NCBI GenBank assembly: GCA_035576005.1
Contig: DATLXH010000010.1
Span: 1-64,000 of the forward strand
Length of the DNA: 64,000 nt
Direction: 5' to 3'
Origin: DATLXH01 sp035576005
GTDB lineage: Bacteria; Acidobacteriota; Thermoanaerobaculia; Gp7-AA8
Shown here: piece after piece, positions 42,619 through 52,060 of the stretch
Layout of the letters: each line of letters opens with the position of its first letter
How positions within the stretch are numbered: position 1 is the first letter of the stretch
Program-made: the position numbers and the translations under genes
Notes under the pieces: generated by a model
Told to the model about the DNA's origin: nothing
Seen by the model: only the letters and a program-made list of their open reading frames with translations
Database searches by the model: none

Positions 42619-44756
42619 TGAGACCACTAAAAAAGTTGACACTTGCGGCTGCCACAGTCGTGGGCTGCGTCGTGGCAATGCCGGGATTCGCGCAGGTCAC
42701 GGACTGGCGGAAGATCAACACGCCAGCGCTGTCAGAATTCAAAATTCAGGAACCGAAGCGTATCGTCCTTGCAAACGGAATGGTGATCTTCCTGCAGGAG
42801 GATCATGAGCTACCTCTCATCACCGGCAACATTGCCATCCGCGGCGGCTCGCGCGATGAGCCTGCTGAGAAAGTCGGACTGGCTTCCATCTTTGGTCAGG
42901 CCTGGCGCACGGGTGGAACGAAGGCCCGCACGGGCGACGCCATCGACGAGTACCTCGAGTTGCGCGCAGCGAAAGTCGAGACTTCCGCTGATGTGGATTC
43001 CAGCATGGTGTCGATGAATTCACTCAAGCAGGACTTTGACGACGTCCTCGGCGTGGCCATTGAATTACTGCGAGAGCCCGAGTTCCGCGAAGAAAAAATT
43101 GTGCTGGCTAAGAATCAGCTGAACACAGGGATCTCCCGTCGTAACGACAACCCGATGCAGATCGCCGGGCGTGAGGCCATGAAGATTGCCTATGGGCCAA
43201 CCTCGCCTTACGCACGCGTCGAGGAGTACTACACCGTCGCAGCCGTCAAGCGTGAAGACCTGCTGGCCTGGCACCGCCGCTTCGTTCATCCGAACAACAT
43301 GCTCGTCGGCATTGTCGGGGATTTCGACAGCGCCAAAATGGAAGCGAAGCTGCGAGCAGCCTTCGAGAAATTGCCGAAGGGACCGGAAGCGCCAAAGATG
43401 ACGGCCGAGTTCCCGGATCCGAAGCCGGGCGTCTACTTCATCGCCAAGGACGACGTGAATCAAAGCTCGATCCGCATGGTGCACATGGGAGTGCAGCGGA
43501 ACAATCCCGATTACTACGCACTGGAAGTCATGAACGAGATCTTTGGCGGCGGTTTCTCTGCCAGATTGTTCTCGAACATCCGGTCGAAGAAAGGTCTGGC
43601 CTACAACGTCGGTGGCGGCGTCGGTTCATCGTGGGATCACCCCGGCGTGTTCCAGATTTCCATGGGCACCAAGAGCCAGTCCACATCCGCTGCCATCGAT
43701 GCGCTGCGGGAGGAGATCGACCAGCTGCACAAGAGTCCTCCCACGGCGGATGAGCTCAAACGCGCCAGGGAATCGATCCTCAATTCGTTCGTCTTCCGCT
43801 TCGACACGAAAGCAAAGGTCATCGCTGAGCGGATGAACCTGGAGTTCTACGGATACCCAGCCGACTTCACGGCGAAATACCGGACAGCGATCGAGAAGGT
43901 GACGACCGATGATGTTGCCCGCGTTGCCAACAAGTATGTAACCGGCGACAAAGTTGCGCTCCTGGTGGTCGGCAAGGCTGGTGATTTCGACAAGCCACTC
44001 TCCTCGTACGGCCAGGTCAGTAACATTGATATCACCATTCCTGACACCGCGCCCGGCACCGTGAAGCCTGCGGCTCCCACAGGGTCTTCGACGCAGGGCC
44101 GTCAGCTGTTAGACAAGGTCGTGATGCAGATGGGCGGAGCAAAGGTCCTCAGCGCTGCCAAGAGCCTGCGGCAGAATAGTGTTGCCGTCATGAAGACCCC
44201 GCAGGGCGAGATGACGGTCGAGATCGATTCGGTGAGCGCATTCCCCGACCGCATGCGTCAGGTGATGAAAACGCCGATGGGCGAGATGACGATGGTTGCT
44301 GCTCCCGGTGGGGCGTTCATGCTCGGTCCGATGGGCACGCGCGATCTTCCGAGCTCGCAGAAAGATCAGATGCTGCGTGAAATGAACTGGAACCCGATCG
44401 CAGTGGCGCAGCACGCCAGCGATCCAAAGTATACGTTCAACATCGTTGGTGAAGAGACCATTGGTGGAGTCAAGACGCAGATTCTCGAGATTTCGGCCGA
44501 TGGAAACAGCACGCGTTGGTTCGTCGATCCGGCCAGCGGACGTGTGCTCCGCTCCTCAACGCGCGCGACAGGGCCGACTGGTCCGACCGAACAGGTCGCC
44601 AACTTCAGTGACTGGAAAACGATGAACGGCATCACGCTCCCGATGAAGCGAACGATCATGCAGGGCGGTAAGGAAGCCGGGACTGCGGAGATCAAGACCT
44701 TCGAGATCAATCCGGCGACGGATACGAAGAGCTGGGAGAAACCTCCGGCGAAGTAG
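42618..44756 (+). CDS. M16-family non-catalytic partner with C-terminal lipoprotein-carrier-like domain
   Basis: A 712-residue exported protein (signal LAAATVVGCVVAMPGFAQ). Residues about 40-475 are an M16 pair of halves, but the HxxEH site reads FGQAW, so zinc binding is lost; this is the usual inactive, substrate-holding subunit. Residues about 495-712 are an added domain (VVMQMGGAKVLSAAKSLRQN; MKTPQGEMTVEIDSVS; FADW-like NFSDWKTMNGITLPM) that resembles LolA/LppX-type or outer-membrane lipoprotein-sorting folds. Coupled to the catalytic subunit by TAATG. A strong terminator follows. Confidence 0.9.
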   Translation: MRPLKKLTLAAATVVGCVVAMPGFAQVTDWRKINTPALSEFKIQEPKRIVLANGMVIFLQEDHELPLITGNIAIRGGSRDEPAEKVGLASIFGQAWRTGGTKARTGDAIDEYLELRAAKVETSADVDSSMVSMNSLKQDFDDVLGVAIELLREPEFREEKIVLAKNQLNTGISRRNDNPMQIAGREAMKIAYGPTSPYARVEEYYTVAAVKREDLLAWHRRFVHPNNMLVGIVGDFDSAKMEAKLRAAFEKLPKGPEAPKMTAEFPDPKPGVYFIAKDDVNQSSIRMVHMGVQRNNPDYYALEVMNEIFGGGFSARLFSNIRSKKGLAYNVGGGVGSSWDHPGVFQISMGTKSQSTSAAIDALREEIDQLHKSPPTADELKRARESILNSFVFRFDTKAKVIAERMNLEFYGYPADFTAKYRTAIEKVTTDDVARVANKYVTGDKVALLVVGKAGDFDKPLSSYGQVSNIDITIPDTAPGTVKPAAPTGSSTQGRQLLDKVVMQMGGAKVLSAAKSLRQNSVAVMKTPQGEMTVEIDSVSAFPDRMRQVMKTPMGEMTMVAAPGGAFMLGPMGTRDLPSSQKDQMLREMNWNPIAVAQHASDPKYTFNIVGEETIGGVKTQILEISADGNSTRWFVDPASGRVLRSSTRATGPTGPTEQVANFSDWKTMNGITLPMKRTIMQGGKEAGTAEIKTFEINPATDTKSWEKPPAK

Positions 44757-44779
44757 TTGGTATCGCAAAATGCAAACAG

Positions 44780-44807
44780 AAGGGCCGGCGATGAGCCGGC
44801 CCTTTTT
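44780..44807 (+). terminator. Rho-independent terminator of M16 operon
   Basis: AAGGGCCGGC-GATGA-GCCGGCCCTT followed by TTT. A ten-base-pair GC-rich stem with a T run, 24 bases after the M16 stop. Confidence 0.88.
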
Positions 44808-45048
44808 GCTCTCGGATGAAGTCCTCGAGGACCATGACGCGCTCGACAGCGAGGACAAGCCTTCTGAGCAGGTGGCAGACGACGTTCTGCGCGGCGAACC
44901 TGCATCGGGTTGGCACGACCGCGTCAGCTGATGGCTTTCGAACGTTGGACGGTCCGTCACGCAGCAATGAAAGATGCCCCTCGGCGCTATCTGAAGCATA
45001 CTTGTCACGCGAATCACACGCGTGCAACGAATCCCTGATGAGGTATCT

Positions 45049-45402
45049 ATGAACAAATCCGGCATTGCGGTTGGTATGACTCTGGTGCTGATCCTTACCC
45101 AGTCGGCGTGCACATCGAAACCGGCCGCGGACCTCGTAACGTCGGAGAATGCGATGACAGGCAATGGCGATTCCGGGAGCGGGAAGAGCTCGGGCTCAAT
45201 CACGATCAGCGGGACTCTCACAGATGAGGGCGTCGAGTGTCGGGCGATGCGCGATGGGAAGACAAACGAGTTGTACACGCTCACCGGCAATCTGTCAGAT
45301 TTCAAGACAGGCGACCGCGTGAGGGTCGTCGGGACCATCGCCGAGATCTCGATCTGTCAGCAGGGCAGGACCATCTCGGTCTCATCTGTTGTGCGGGTCT
45401 AA
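45049..45402 (+). CDS. Small lipoprotein, DUF5818-like
   Basis: A 117-residue lipoprotein (lipobox LTQSACTS). After a Gly/Ser linker (GNGDSGSGKSSGS) comes one OB-like domain: ISGTLTDEGVECRAMRDG, YTLTGNLSDFKTGDRVRVVG, ISICQQGRTISVSSV. This matches the pattern of DUF5818 proteins, whose function is unknown. AGG precedes ATG 45049 by six bases. The MITE-like repeat begins right after the stop. Confidence 0.78.
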   Translation: MNKSGIAVGMTLVLILTQSACTSKPAADLVTSENAMTGNGDSGSGKSSGSITISGTLTDEGVECRAMRDGKTNELYTLTGNLSDFKTGDRVRVVGTIAEISICQQGRTISVSSVVRV

Positions 45403-45403
45403 C

Positions 45404-45573
45404 CCCTCACAGACCTTCGCCGTGAAGACGACGGGCAGCGCCTGTCAGCATCGTTGCATGGCAATTTCGCTCCTCGACACAGTCGACTTATGTCTTCGTC
45501 GCAAAATTGCCGTGCGCATCGCATCCCAGCCACTCTCCGCGGCCTCACGACAAGGGTCTGGAGAATAGGCGGG
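45404..45573 (+). repeat. Diverged copy of 178-bp MITE-like element
   Basis: Aligns with 57485-57662 through CTCACAGACCTT, GTTGCATGGCAATTTCGCTCC, GTCGCAAAATTGCCGTGCGC and CCACTCTCCGCGGCCTCA, but the outer ends are decayed (GAGAATAGGCGGG). It begins a base or two after the preceding stop. Confidence 0.8.
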
Positions 45574-45676
45574 CGAGCATGACTGCGGGAAAAGACGGAG
45601 GAAGAACGAGAGTTTGATAGCCCGAAATGAAATTTTCTCTTATCGGGCGGCACTTACGCCAACTGTTAATCCGCTA

Positions 45677-46027
45677 ATGCGACGCTCAGCCATCCGCTTC
45701 TTCGCCGCTTTCATTCTTACGCTTCTGGGGGCCCCCCTGGCGATGCACGTCGTGATGCACGATCTGGATCGCGATCACCACGAGGACGATGGCCGCTTCC
45801 ATCACTCGGCTTCAGAACACACGGCCCATGAGCATCCCATGATCTCGTCGCCTGCTCCGACGGCCTCGGACTCTGACACGCCAACAATGTTGGTGAGCCT
45901 CCCGGTGATGGGCCATCAACGTTTGTTGCGCGGTCACGGCTCCGAAAGAAGTGTCATGGCCCTGGGAGCGCTCCATCTCTTCTACGATACCGGCCCGCAG
46001 TCCCTGCTCTCGACCTTCCTGATCTAA
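45677..46027 (+). CDS. Small His-rich exported protein with TFLI C-terminus (RND locus)
   Basis: A 116-residue protein: signal-like helix IRFFAAFILTLLGAPLAMHV, then a His/Asp-rich stretch (VMHDLDRDHHEDDGRFHHSA, SEHTAHEHP) suited to Zn, Co or Ni, and the terminus PQSLLSTFLI. It shares layout and C-terminal tail with the protein at 31320. It opens the czcCBA-type operon, the place of CzcI-like accessory proteins in other bacteria, though I see no clear sequence match to those. No strong ribosome-binding site. Confidence 0.68.
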   Translation: MRRSAIRFFAAFILTLLGAPLAMHVVMHDLDRDHHEDDGRFHHSASEHTAHEHPMISSPAPTASDSDTPTMLVSLPVMGHQRLLRGHGSERSVMALGALHLFYDTGPQSLLSTFLI

Positions 46028-46028
46028 C

Positions 46029-46074
46029 CACTCCTCCGGCAGCGCTTTCCATCAGCGTTTCTGCGACAGGAGTG
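46029..46074 (+). promoter_or_regulatory. Possible hairpin hiding the ribosome-binding site of the RND operon
   Basis: CACTCCT at 46029-46035 is the exact complement of AGGAGTG at 46068-46074, which contains the ribosome-binding site for the TTG start at 46079. GCAG/CTGC inside extends the stem. It begins just after the stop of the His-rich TFLI protein, so ribosomes finishing that gene could open it. Pairing is seen; control is inferred. Confidence 0.4.
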
Positions 46075-46078
46075 AACC

Positions 46079-47365
46079 TTGCGTTTCCTATCCCTGTTTT
46101 TTGCGTTTGCATTGTGCGTCACCCTTTCTGCGGCACAAGAGCTACCGACATCAGTTCATCAGGCTGAGATTGATCCAGTCGGCGAGCTGACACTCGAGAC
46201 CGCTCTTTCGCTGGCGACAACTCGAAGTCCGGAGGTCGCTGCTGCCGAGAGCGCTCTCCGGGCGATGGAAGGGCGCGTGATTCAGGCCGGGGCGCGGCCC
46301 AATCCGGAACTGTCTGGAACGGCGGAGAATCTCGGTGGAAACGCGGCCATAACCGGCGGGCTGCAGTCGACTGTTGAGCTCGGGCAACGGTTTGAGCTTG
46401 GCGGCGATCGCGCCGCACGAACGGCGGCCGCGGGTGCAGCATTGGATCTCACACGATGGGATCTCGAACTGCGACGAATCGAGGCAACCAGTCGTGCAAC
46501 GCGCGCGTTCTACGAAGTTCTCTACGCGCAGCGCGCTGTGGAGCTTGCGGATCAATCAGCGAATGTCGCCGAGGAAGTCCGGGCTACCGTCGCCGCACGT
46601 GTCGAGGCTGGAAAAGTCTCTCCCATCGAGGAGACGAAGGCCGAGGTGGCGCTGGCCACCGAACGCATCGAGCGGGCCCGTGCAGCAGCGCACCTGATCG
46701 GCGCCCGGTCGCGGCTCGCGGCGACATGGGGAGGCTCGACGCCGACTTTCTCCCGGGTTGCAGGCGATGTGAACGGGATGCCGCCCATTCCTTCGCTCGA
46801 ATCGGTCATGACCCTGCTGGAAGGAAATCCGGAGGTGGCACGGTGGAGTGCCGAGATCGCGGAGCGAGAGGCGCTGCTGCGCGTTGAGCGTGCCCGCGGA
46901 GTCCCGGATGTAACCGTCGTCGGCGGCTACCGTCACTTCGAGTTGGGCGACAGCGCGTTCGTTGCGAGAGTCGCCCTGCCCCTTCCACTGTTCGACCGGA
47001 ATCGCGGAGCGCAGATTGAAGCGCGCGAGCGGATCGCGGGAGCAGAGCTGGAGCGCCGCGCCGCCGTTGTGCGTCTTCGTCAGCTGGCGGAAGAAACCCA
47101 TGTCTCGCTTTCTCGCGCTGAAGGGGAAGTGCGGAGCCTTCGCGAGGAGGTTGTGCCTGGTGCCGAGAGTGTCTATTCCGCCGTGAGCGAAGGCTACAGA
47201 TTGGGCAAGTTCGGTTATCTCGAAGTGCTCGATGCGCGACGCACACTGGCCACAGCACGGGGACAACTCGTACGAGCTCAGGCTGAATTGCAGCGCGCGT
47301 TCGCCGACCTGCAGCGACTCACAACGACACCTATGACTAACATTTCCAATGGAGCACAACCGTAA
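46079..47365 (+). CDS. czcC: TolC-family outer-membrane protein, CzcC type
   Basis: A 428-residue protein starting at TTG 46079, supported by AGGAG seven bases upstream and by the signal peptide (LSLFFAFALCVTLSAAQ). Two outer-membrane efflux halves with the usual helices (LSLATTRSPEVAAAESALR; VEAGKVSPIEETKAEVALA) and ...YRLGKFGYLEVLDARRTL near the C-terminus, typical of the CzcC/CusC group. It forms the outer channel of the tripartite pump. Its stop overlaps the adaptor start (TAATG). Confidence 0.93.
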   Translation: MRFLSLFFAFALCVTLSAAQELPTSVHQAEIDPVGELTLETALSLATTRSPEVAAAESALRAMEGRVIQAGARPNPELSGTAENLGGNAAITGGLQSTVELGQRFELGGDRAARTAAAGAALDLTRWDLELRRIEATSRATRAFYEVLYAQRAVELADQSANVAEEVRATVAARVEAGKVSPIEETKAEVALATERIERARAAAHLIGARSRLAATWGGSTPTFSRVAGDVNGMPPIPSLESVMTLLEGNPEVARWSAEIAEREALLRVERARGVPDVTVVGGYRHFELGDSAFVARVALPLPLFDRNRGAQIEARERIAGAELERRAAVVRLRQLAEETHVSLSRAEGEVRSLREEVVPGAESVYSAVSEGYRLGKFGYLEVLDARRTLATARGQLVRAQAELQRAFADLQRLTTTPMTNISNGAQP

Positions 47366-48825
47366 TGAACGCTCGCAAACAGTTTTTGACGACCCTCGCT
47401 CTGGTGAGCGTCCTTCTGAGCGCAACCGCGTGCAAGCGCACCGAATCCAAGACGAAGGAAGACGCTGGTAAGGGGCCACACGGTGGCAAGCTCCTGACTA
47501 AGGATGACTTCGGCCTCGAGGTGAAAATCTTCGAGGAAGGCGTGCCTCCAGAGTTCCGTCTCTATGCCTTCGACGACGGCAAACCAGTTGCGCCGACGCA
47601 GTTCAACTCGACGATCACGCTCGAGCGGCTCGAACAGACCGACACCATCAACTTTGCGCCGCGCGGCGACTACCTCGTGGGCGACAAAGAGATTTACGAG
47701 CCTCACTCATTCGACGTGATTGTCAAAGCAACGCGCGGTGGACAGTCGTACCAGTGGACTTACTCTTCTTACGAAGGAAGAACACAAGTCAACCCTGAGG
47801 AGCTCAGCAGCGCGAACGTCGTCATCGAGCGCGTTGGTCCGGCCCGAATGAAGAACGTGGTCGAGCTGCCGGGGCAGATTGCTCTGAATGCCGACAAGAC
47901 CGCGCACGTCGTTCCTCGCCTGTCAGGGGTCGTCACAGAAGTGCGCAAGAACCTTGGCGATCGCGTCACGCGTGGTGAAGTCATCGCAGTCCTCGACAGC
48001 GGAGACCTCGCCACCGCCAAGCAGGCTTACATCGAATCGGTACAACGTCTCGAGCTCGCCCGGAGCTCTGCCGCCCGGGAGGAAGCCTTGTGGAGGAAGA
48101 AGATTTCTCCCGAAGAAGACTACCTGATCCGAAAGCAGGCCTTTGAAGAGGCGAAACTCACGTGGCAGGCGACGACGCAGCGTCTGGCTGCGCTCGGCCT
48201 GCCCGCGGGTGAGATCCGCGGCCTTCGTTCCGGTCAGGGAACGCTCGCGCGATACGCGTTGCGCGCTCCGCTTACCGGCGTCGTGATTGCCAAGAATGTC
48301 ACAGTGGGTGAGGCCGTGGAGGCGACTGGAAACATCTTCACCGTCGCCGACCTCTCCTCGGTCTGGGCCGACATCACCGTCCCGCCCAACCAGCTCGGCG
48401 CGATCCGCACCGGCCAGCCGGTGATCGTCCAGTGGGAGGCGCAGGACATGAAGGTGGCTGGAACAGTGACTTACGTCGAGTCGCTTGTCGGCGAGGAGAC
48501 GCGATCTTCTCGTGCCCGTGTCGTGATCGCGAACCCGAACGGCGTGTGGCGACCTGGACTATTTGTGAAAGTTCTGGTGACGCAGAACGAAACTACGGTT
48601 CCCATGGCCGTGAAAGCCGAAGCGCTTCAGACCTTCCGCGACTGGGAAGTCGTTTTCATCAAGGTCGGCAATCTGTTCGAAGCGCGCCCTCTGGAGATGG
48701 GCCGGCGCGAGGGCGAATGGATCGAGGTGCTGTCGGGTCTCAAGCCGGGCCTCGAATACGCCGCCAAAAACAGTTTCGTCGTGAAAGCCGATGTCATGAA
48801 ATCCGGCGCCAGCCACGACCACTAG
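47365..48825 (+). CDS. czcB: RND efflux periplasmic adaptor, CzcB type
   Basis: A 486-residue lipoprotein (LLSATACKR). An N-terminal extra domain of about 130 residues precedes the adaptor core (GKGPHGGKLLTKDDFGLEVK; LYAFDDGKPVAPTQF), as in heavy-metal CzcB-type proteins. Then barrel-sandwich (VVELPGQIALNADKTAHVVP; GVVTEVRKNLGDRVTRGEVI), a helical hairpin, and beta-barrel (SVWADITVPPNQLGAIRTGQ). It links the inner pump to the outer channel. A GASHDH tail adds histidine. Confidence 0.94.
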   Translation: MNARKQFLTTLALVSVLLSATACKRTESKTKEDAGKGPHGGKLLTKDDFGLEVKIFEEGVPPEFRLYAFDDGKPVAPTQFNSTITLERLEQTDTINFAPRGDYLVGDKEIYEPHSFDVIVKATRGGQSYQWTYSSYEGRTQVNPEELSSANVVIERVGPARMKNVVELPGQIALNADKTAHVVPRLSGVVTEVRKNLGDRVTRGEVIAVLDSGDLATAKQAYIESVQRLELARSSAAREEALWRKKISPEEDYLIRKQAFEEAKLTWQATTQRLAALGLPAGEIRGLRSGQGTLARYALRAPLTGVVIAKNVTVGEAVEATGNIFTVADLSSVWADITVPPNQLGAIRTGQPVIVQWEAQDMKVAGTVTYVESLVGEETRSSRARVVIANPNGVWRPGLFVKVLVTQNETTVPMAVKAEALQTFRDWEVVFIKVGNLFEARPLEMGRREGEWIEVLSGLKPGLEYAAKNSFVVKADVMKSGASHDH

Positions 48826-48838
48826 GAGGATCACGACA

Positions 48839-51800
48839 ATGCTCGAACGTATCCTCAGATTTTCCATCCGCCAGCGATGGCTGATTCTCGCGCTGACGCT
48901 CGCCGTCGCGGCTCTCGGCGTCTACAACTATCAGAAGTTGCCCATTGACGCAGTCCCTGACATCACCAACGTCCAGGTGCAGATCAACACCGAGGCCAGT
49001 GGATTTACACCCTACGAAGTGGAACAGCGCATTACGTTCCCGATCGAGACCGCCATGGCGGGCTTGCCGTCGCTCGATTTCACACGCTCGATCTCACGTT
49101 ACGGCCTCTCGCAGGTCACCGTGGTTTTCCACGATGGGACCGATATCTACTTTGCGCGGAACCTGATCAATGAGCGAGTCCAGGGAGTGAAGGATCAGCT
49201 TCCGGCCGGTATTACGCCGACGATGGGGCCGATCGCGACTGGGTTGGGCGAGATCTTCCTCTGGACCGTCGAGGCCAGGCCGAATGCGGTTCAGGCGGAC
49301 GGCAAACCTTACACCGCCACCGACCTGCGCACGATCCAGGATTGGATCGTACGGCCACAGCTTCGCAACATTCCGGGCGTTGCTGACGTGAACTCGATTG
49401 GCGGCTACGTCAAGCAGTTCCACGTCACACCGGATCCCAACAAGCTGATGGCTTACGGTCTGACATTCCGTAGCATCCTCGAAGCGCTGGGCAACAACAA
49501 CGCCAATGCCGGCGCCGGCTACATCGAGCATGGAGGGGAGCAGTACCTCATCCGTGCCCCTGGACAGGTGAAGACGCTCGAGGAGATCGAACAGATCATC
49601 GTGGGCTCCAACAGCGGGGCTCCGGTTTACATCCGCGACGTGGCCGCGGTGGCGATCGGCAAAGAGCTGCGCACCGGAGCAGCCACCAGGAACGGACAGG
49701 AAGCGGTCCTGGGGACGGTCTTCATGCTGATGGGGGAGAACAGCCGGACTGTCTCGCAGCGTGTTGCCGCCCGGATGAAAGAGGTGAACAGCACGCTTCC
49801 TCCCGGAGTCGAAGCGAAGACCGTTTACGACCGCACCACACTGGTCGACGCGGCGATCAACACCGTCAAGAAGAACCTCATCGAGGGTGCCATCCTGGTG
49901 ATCGTCATCCTCTTTCTCTTTCTCGGCAACATCCGGGCAGCGATCGTTACCGCGATGGTCATTCCCCTCTCGATGCTTTTCACGATCACCGGGATGGTTA
50001 CGAACAAAGTCAGCGGCAACCTGCTCAGCCTCGGTGCGCTCGATTTTGGATTGATCGTCGATGGCGCCGTCATCATCGTTGAGAACTGTGTTCGACGCAT
50101 GGCAGAGCGCCAGCATCAACTCGGACGTCTGCTCACACGAAGTGAAAGGTTCGAGCTGGTTTTCTCGGCCTCGAAGGAAGTGCGAAAGGCCACGATGTTC
50201 GGTGAGCTCATCATCATGATCGTTTATCTGCCGATCCTCACGCTGACCGGAGTGGAAGGGAAGATGTTCCGGCCGATGGCGTTCACCGTCATCGCCGCTC
50301 TGCTCGGCGCGATGATCCTGTCGGTGACGTTCGTGCCGGCCATGGTGGCGATGCTGCTGCGAGGCAAAGTCTCGGAGAAGGAAAACCCGATTGTGCGCTG
50401 GGTCCGTTTGCGTTATGAGCCGAGTCTCGACTGGGTGATGAAGCGTCGCAAGCGAGTGGCCGGTATGGCCGTGGCACTCGTTGCGGCCAGTCTCGTTCTG
50501 GCAGCAACGATGGGATCCGAGTTTCTTCCCAGTCTCGATGAGGGCGATCTTCTCGTTCACGCGCTGCGCATTCCAGGGACCAGTCTGACGCAGGCTGTCG
50601 AGCTTCAGCACACGCTCGAGAAGCGGCTCGGAAAGTTCCCGGAAGTGAAGGAGGTCTTTGCGAAGATCGGCACGGCGGAGATCGCAACAGACCCGATGCC
50701 ACCCAGCGTTGCAGACGTTTACGTGATGATGAAACCTCCCTCGGAGTGGCCGTCGAAGAAATCAAAACCAGAAGTCGTGGCGGGCATCGAGAAGGAGCTG
50801 CGCAACCTGCCGGGGAACAACTACGAGTTCATTCAGCCGATCCAGATGCGCTTCAACGAGCTCATCGCCGGAGTCCGCAGTGACGTTGCCGTGAAGGTAT
50901 TCGGCGATGACATGGAGGTGCTGGAATCGACGGGCAAGGCCATCGAGAAGATATTGGAGAAAGTCGACGGTGCGTCCGATGTCAAACTCGAGCAGGTCAC
51001 CGGTCTGCCGGTCCTCAGTATTCAGATGGATCGTCCCGCCCTGGCCAGGTACGGGCTCAATGTCACTGATGTGCAGGAGATCGTGCAGATCGCAGTGGGG
51101 GGGGAAGAGGCGGGCCAGATCTTCGAGGGCGACCGTCGCTTCGATCTCATCGTCCGGCTTCCCGAAGATGTTCGTACGGACATCGAGAAGTTGAAGCTCA
51201 TCCCGATTCCCCTGCCCGTGCGGGCCGGTGCGCCGGCTGGTGGGATGAATTACATTCCTCTCGGATCCGTGGCGAAATTCGACGTCGCTCCGGGACCCAA
51301 TCAAGTGAGTCGCGAGGACGGCAAGCGGCACATCATCGTCACGGCCAACGTGCGAGGTCGAGACATCGGGTCATTTGTCTCCGAGGCTGAAGATGCGATC
51401 AGGACTGGCGTGACGATTCCGGCCGGGTACTGGACGACGTGGGGTGGACAGTTCGAGCAGATGATGTCGGCTACGAGGCGTTTGCAGGTTGTCGTGCCTG
51501 TGGCACTGTTACTGATTCTCGCGCTGCTCTTCATCAGCTTCGGAAATCTCAAGGATTCGCTGCTGGTATTTACAGGCGTTCCGCTCGCGCTCACTGGCGG
51601 AATCCTGGCGTTGTGGCTGCGCGGCATCCCGCTCTCGATTTCTGCGGGTGTCGGGTTCATCGCGTTGTCGGGTGTGGCTGTTCTGAATGGCCTGGTCATG
51701 ATCTCGTTCATTCAAAGTCTTCGACAGGAAGGTCGGCCACTCGACGCCGCGATTCGTGAGGGCGCGATCAGTCGCCTGCGTCCCGTGCTGATGACTGCGC

Positions 51801-52015
51801 TCGTCGCTTCGCTCGGGTTCGTTCCGATGGCGCTCGCCAGCGGCACCGGTGCGGAGGTCCAGAGGCCGCTGGCGACGGTGGTGATCGGAGGGATTATCTC
51901 GTCGACGATTCTGACTCTGCTCGTCCTGCCGGCGCTTTACCGGATGTTTCATCACGACAGGCCACTGGCGATGCGGGTGGATGATGAGAACGAGTTGATG
52001 GCGGTGGCGGATTGA
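48839..52015 (+). CDS. czcA: Heavy-metal RND efflux pump, CzcA type
   Basis: A 1058-residue inner-membrane proton antiporter with twelve helices and two large periplasmic loops. The helix 4 motif DFGLIVDGAVIIVEN is that of the CzcA-like subgroup (Zn, Co, Cd, Ni) and differs from CusA's Cu/Ag motif, so divalent ions are the likely substrates. Other landmarks: IDAVPDITNVQVQINT near the start and FTVIAALLGAMILSVTFVPA. AGGAGG lies nine bases upstream. It completes the CzcCBA operon; metal choice is inferred. Confidence 0.95.
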   Translation: MLERILRFSIRQRWLILALTLAVAALGVYNYQKLPIDAVPDITNVQVQINTEASGFTPYEVEQRITFPIETAMAGLPSLDFTRSISRYGLSQVTVVFHDGTDIYFARNLINERVQGVKDQLPAGITPTMGPIATGLGEIFLWTVEARPNAVQADGKPYTATDLRTIQDWIVRPQLRNIPGVADVNSIGGYVKQFHVTPDPNKLMAYGLTFRSILEALGNNNANAGAGYIEHGGEQYLIRAPGQVKTLEEIEQIIVGSNSGAPVYIRDVAAVAIGKELRTGAATRNGQEAVLGTVFMLMGENSRTVSQRVAARMKEVNSTLPPGVEAKTVYDRTTLVDAAINTVKKNLIEGAILVIVILFLFLGNIRAAIVTAMVIPLSMLFTITGMVTNKVSGNLLSLGALDFGLIVDGAVIIVENCVRRMAERQHQLGRLLTRSERFELVFSASKEVRKATMFGELIIMIVYLPILTLTGVEGKMFRPMAFTVIAALLGAMILSVTFVPAMVAMLLRGKVSEKENPIVRWVRLRYEPSLDWVMKRRKRVAGMAVALVAASLVLAATMGSEFLPSLDEGDLLVHALRIPGTSLTQAVELQHTLEKRLGKFPEVKEVFAKIGTAEIATDPMPPSVADVYVMMKPPSEWPSKKSKPEVVAGIEKELRNLPGNNYEFIQPIQMRFNELIAGVRSDVAVKVFGDDMEVLESTGKAIEKILEKVDGASDVKLEQVTGLPVLSIQMDRPALARYGLNVTDVQEIVQIAVGGEEAGQIFEGDRRFDLIVRLPEDVRTDIEKLKLIPIPLPVRAGAPAGGMNYIPLGSVAKFDVAPGPNQVSREDGKRHIIVTANVRGRDIGSFVSEAEDAIRTGVTIPAGYWTTWGGQFEQMMSATRRLQVVVPVALLLILALLFISFGNLKDSLLVFTGVPLALTGGILALWLRGIPLSISAGVGFIALSGVAVLNGLVMISFIQSLRQEGRPLDAAIREGAISRLRPVLMTALVASLGFVPMALASGTGAEVQRPLATVVIGGIISSTILTLLVLPALYRMFHHDRPLAMRVDDENELMAVAD

Positions 52016-52060
52016 TGGTGACAGAACTGACTCACGCGCAACCTCATGGCGAGACTGTTA

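Noticed and set aside
45614..45676. Upstream start for the His-rich TFLI protein
   Set aside because: The added residues would precede the signal peptide and have no ribosome-binding site.
49094..50611. A 505-codon open frame antisense to the czcA-type gene
   Set aside because: It mirrors a conserved RND gene in GC-rich DNA; the translation has low-complexity His/Arg/Asp composition and no domain.
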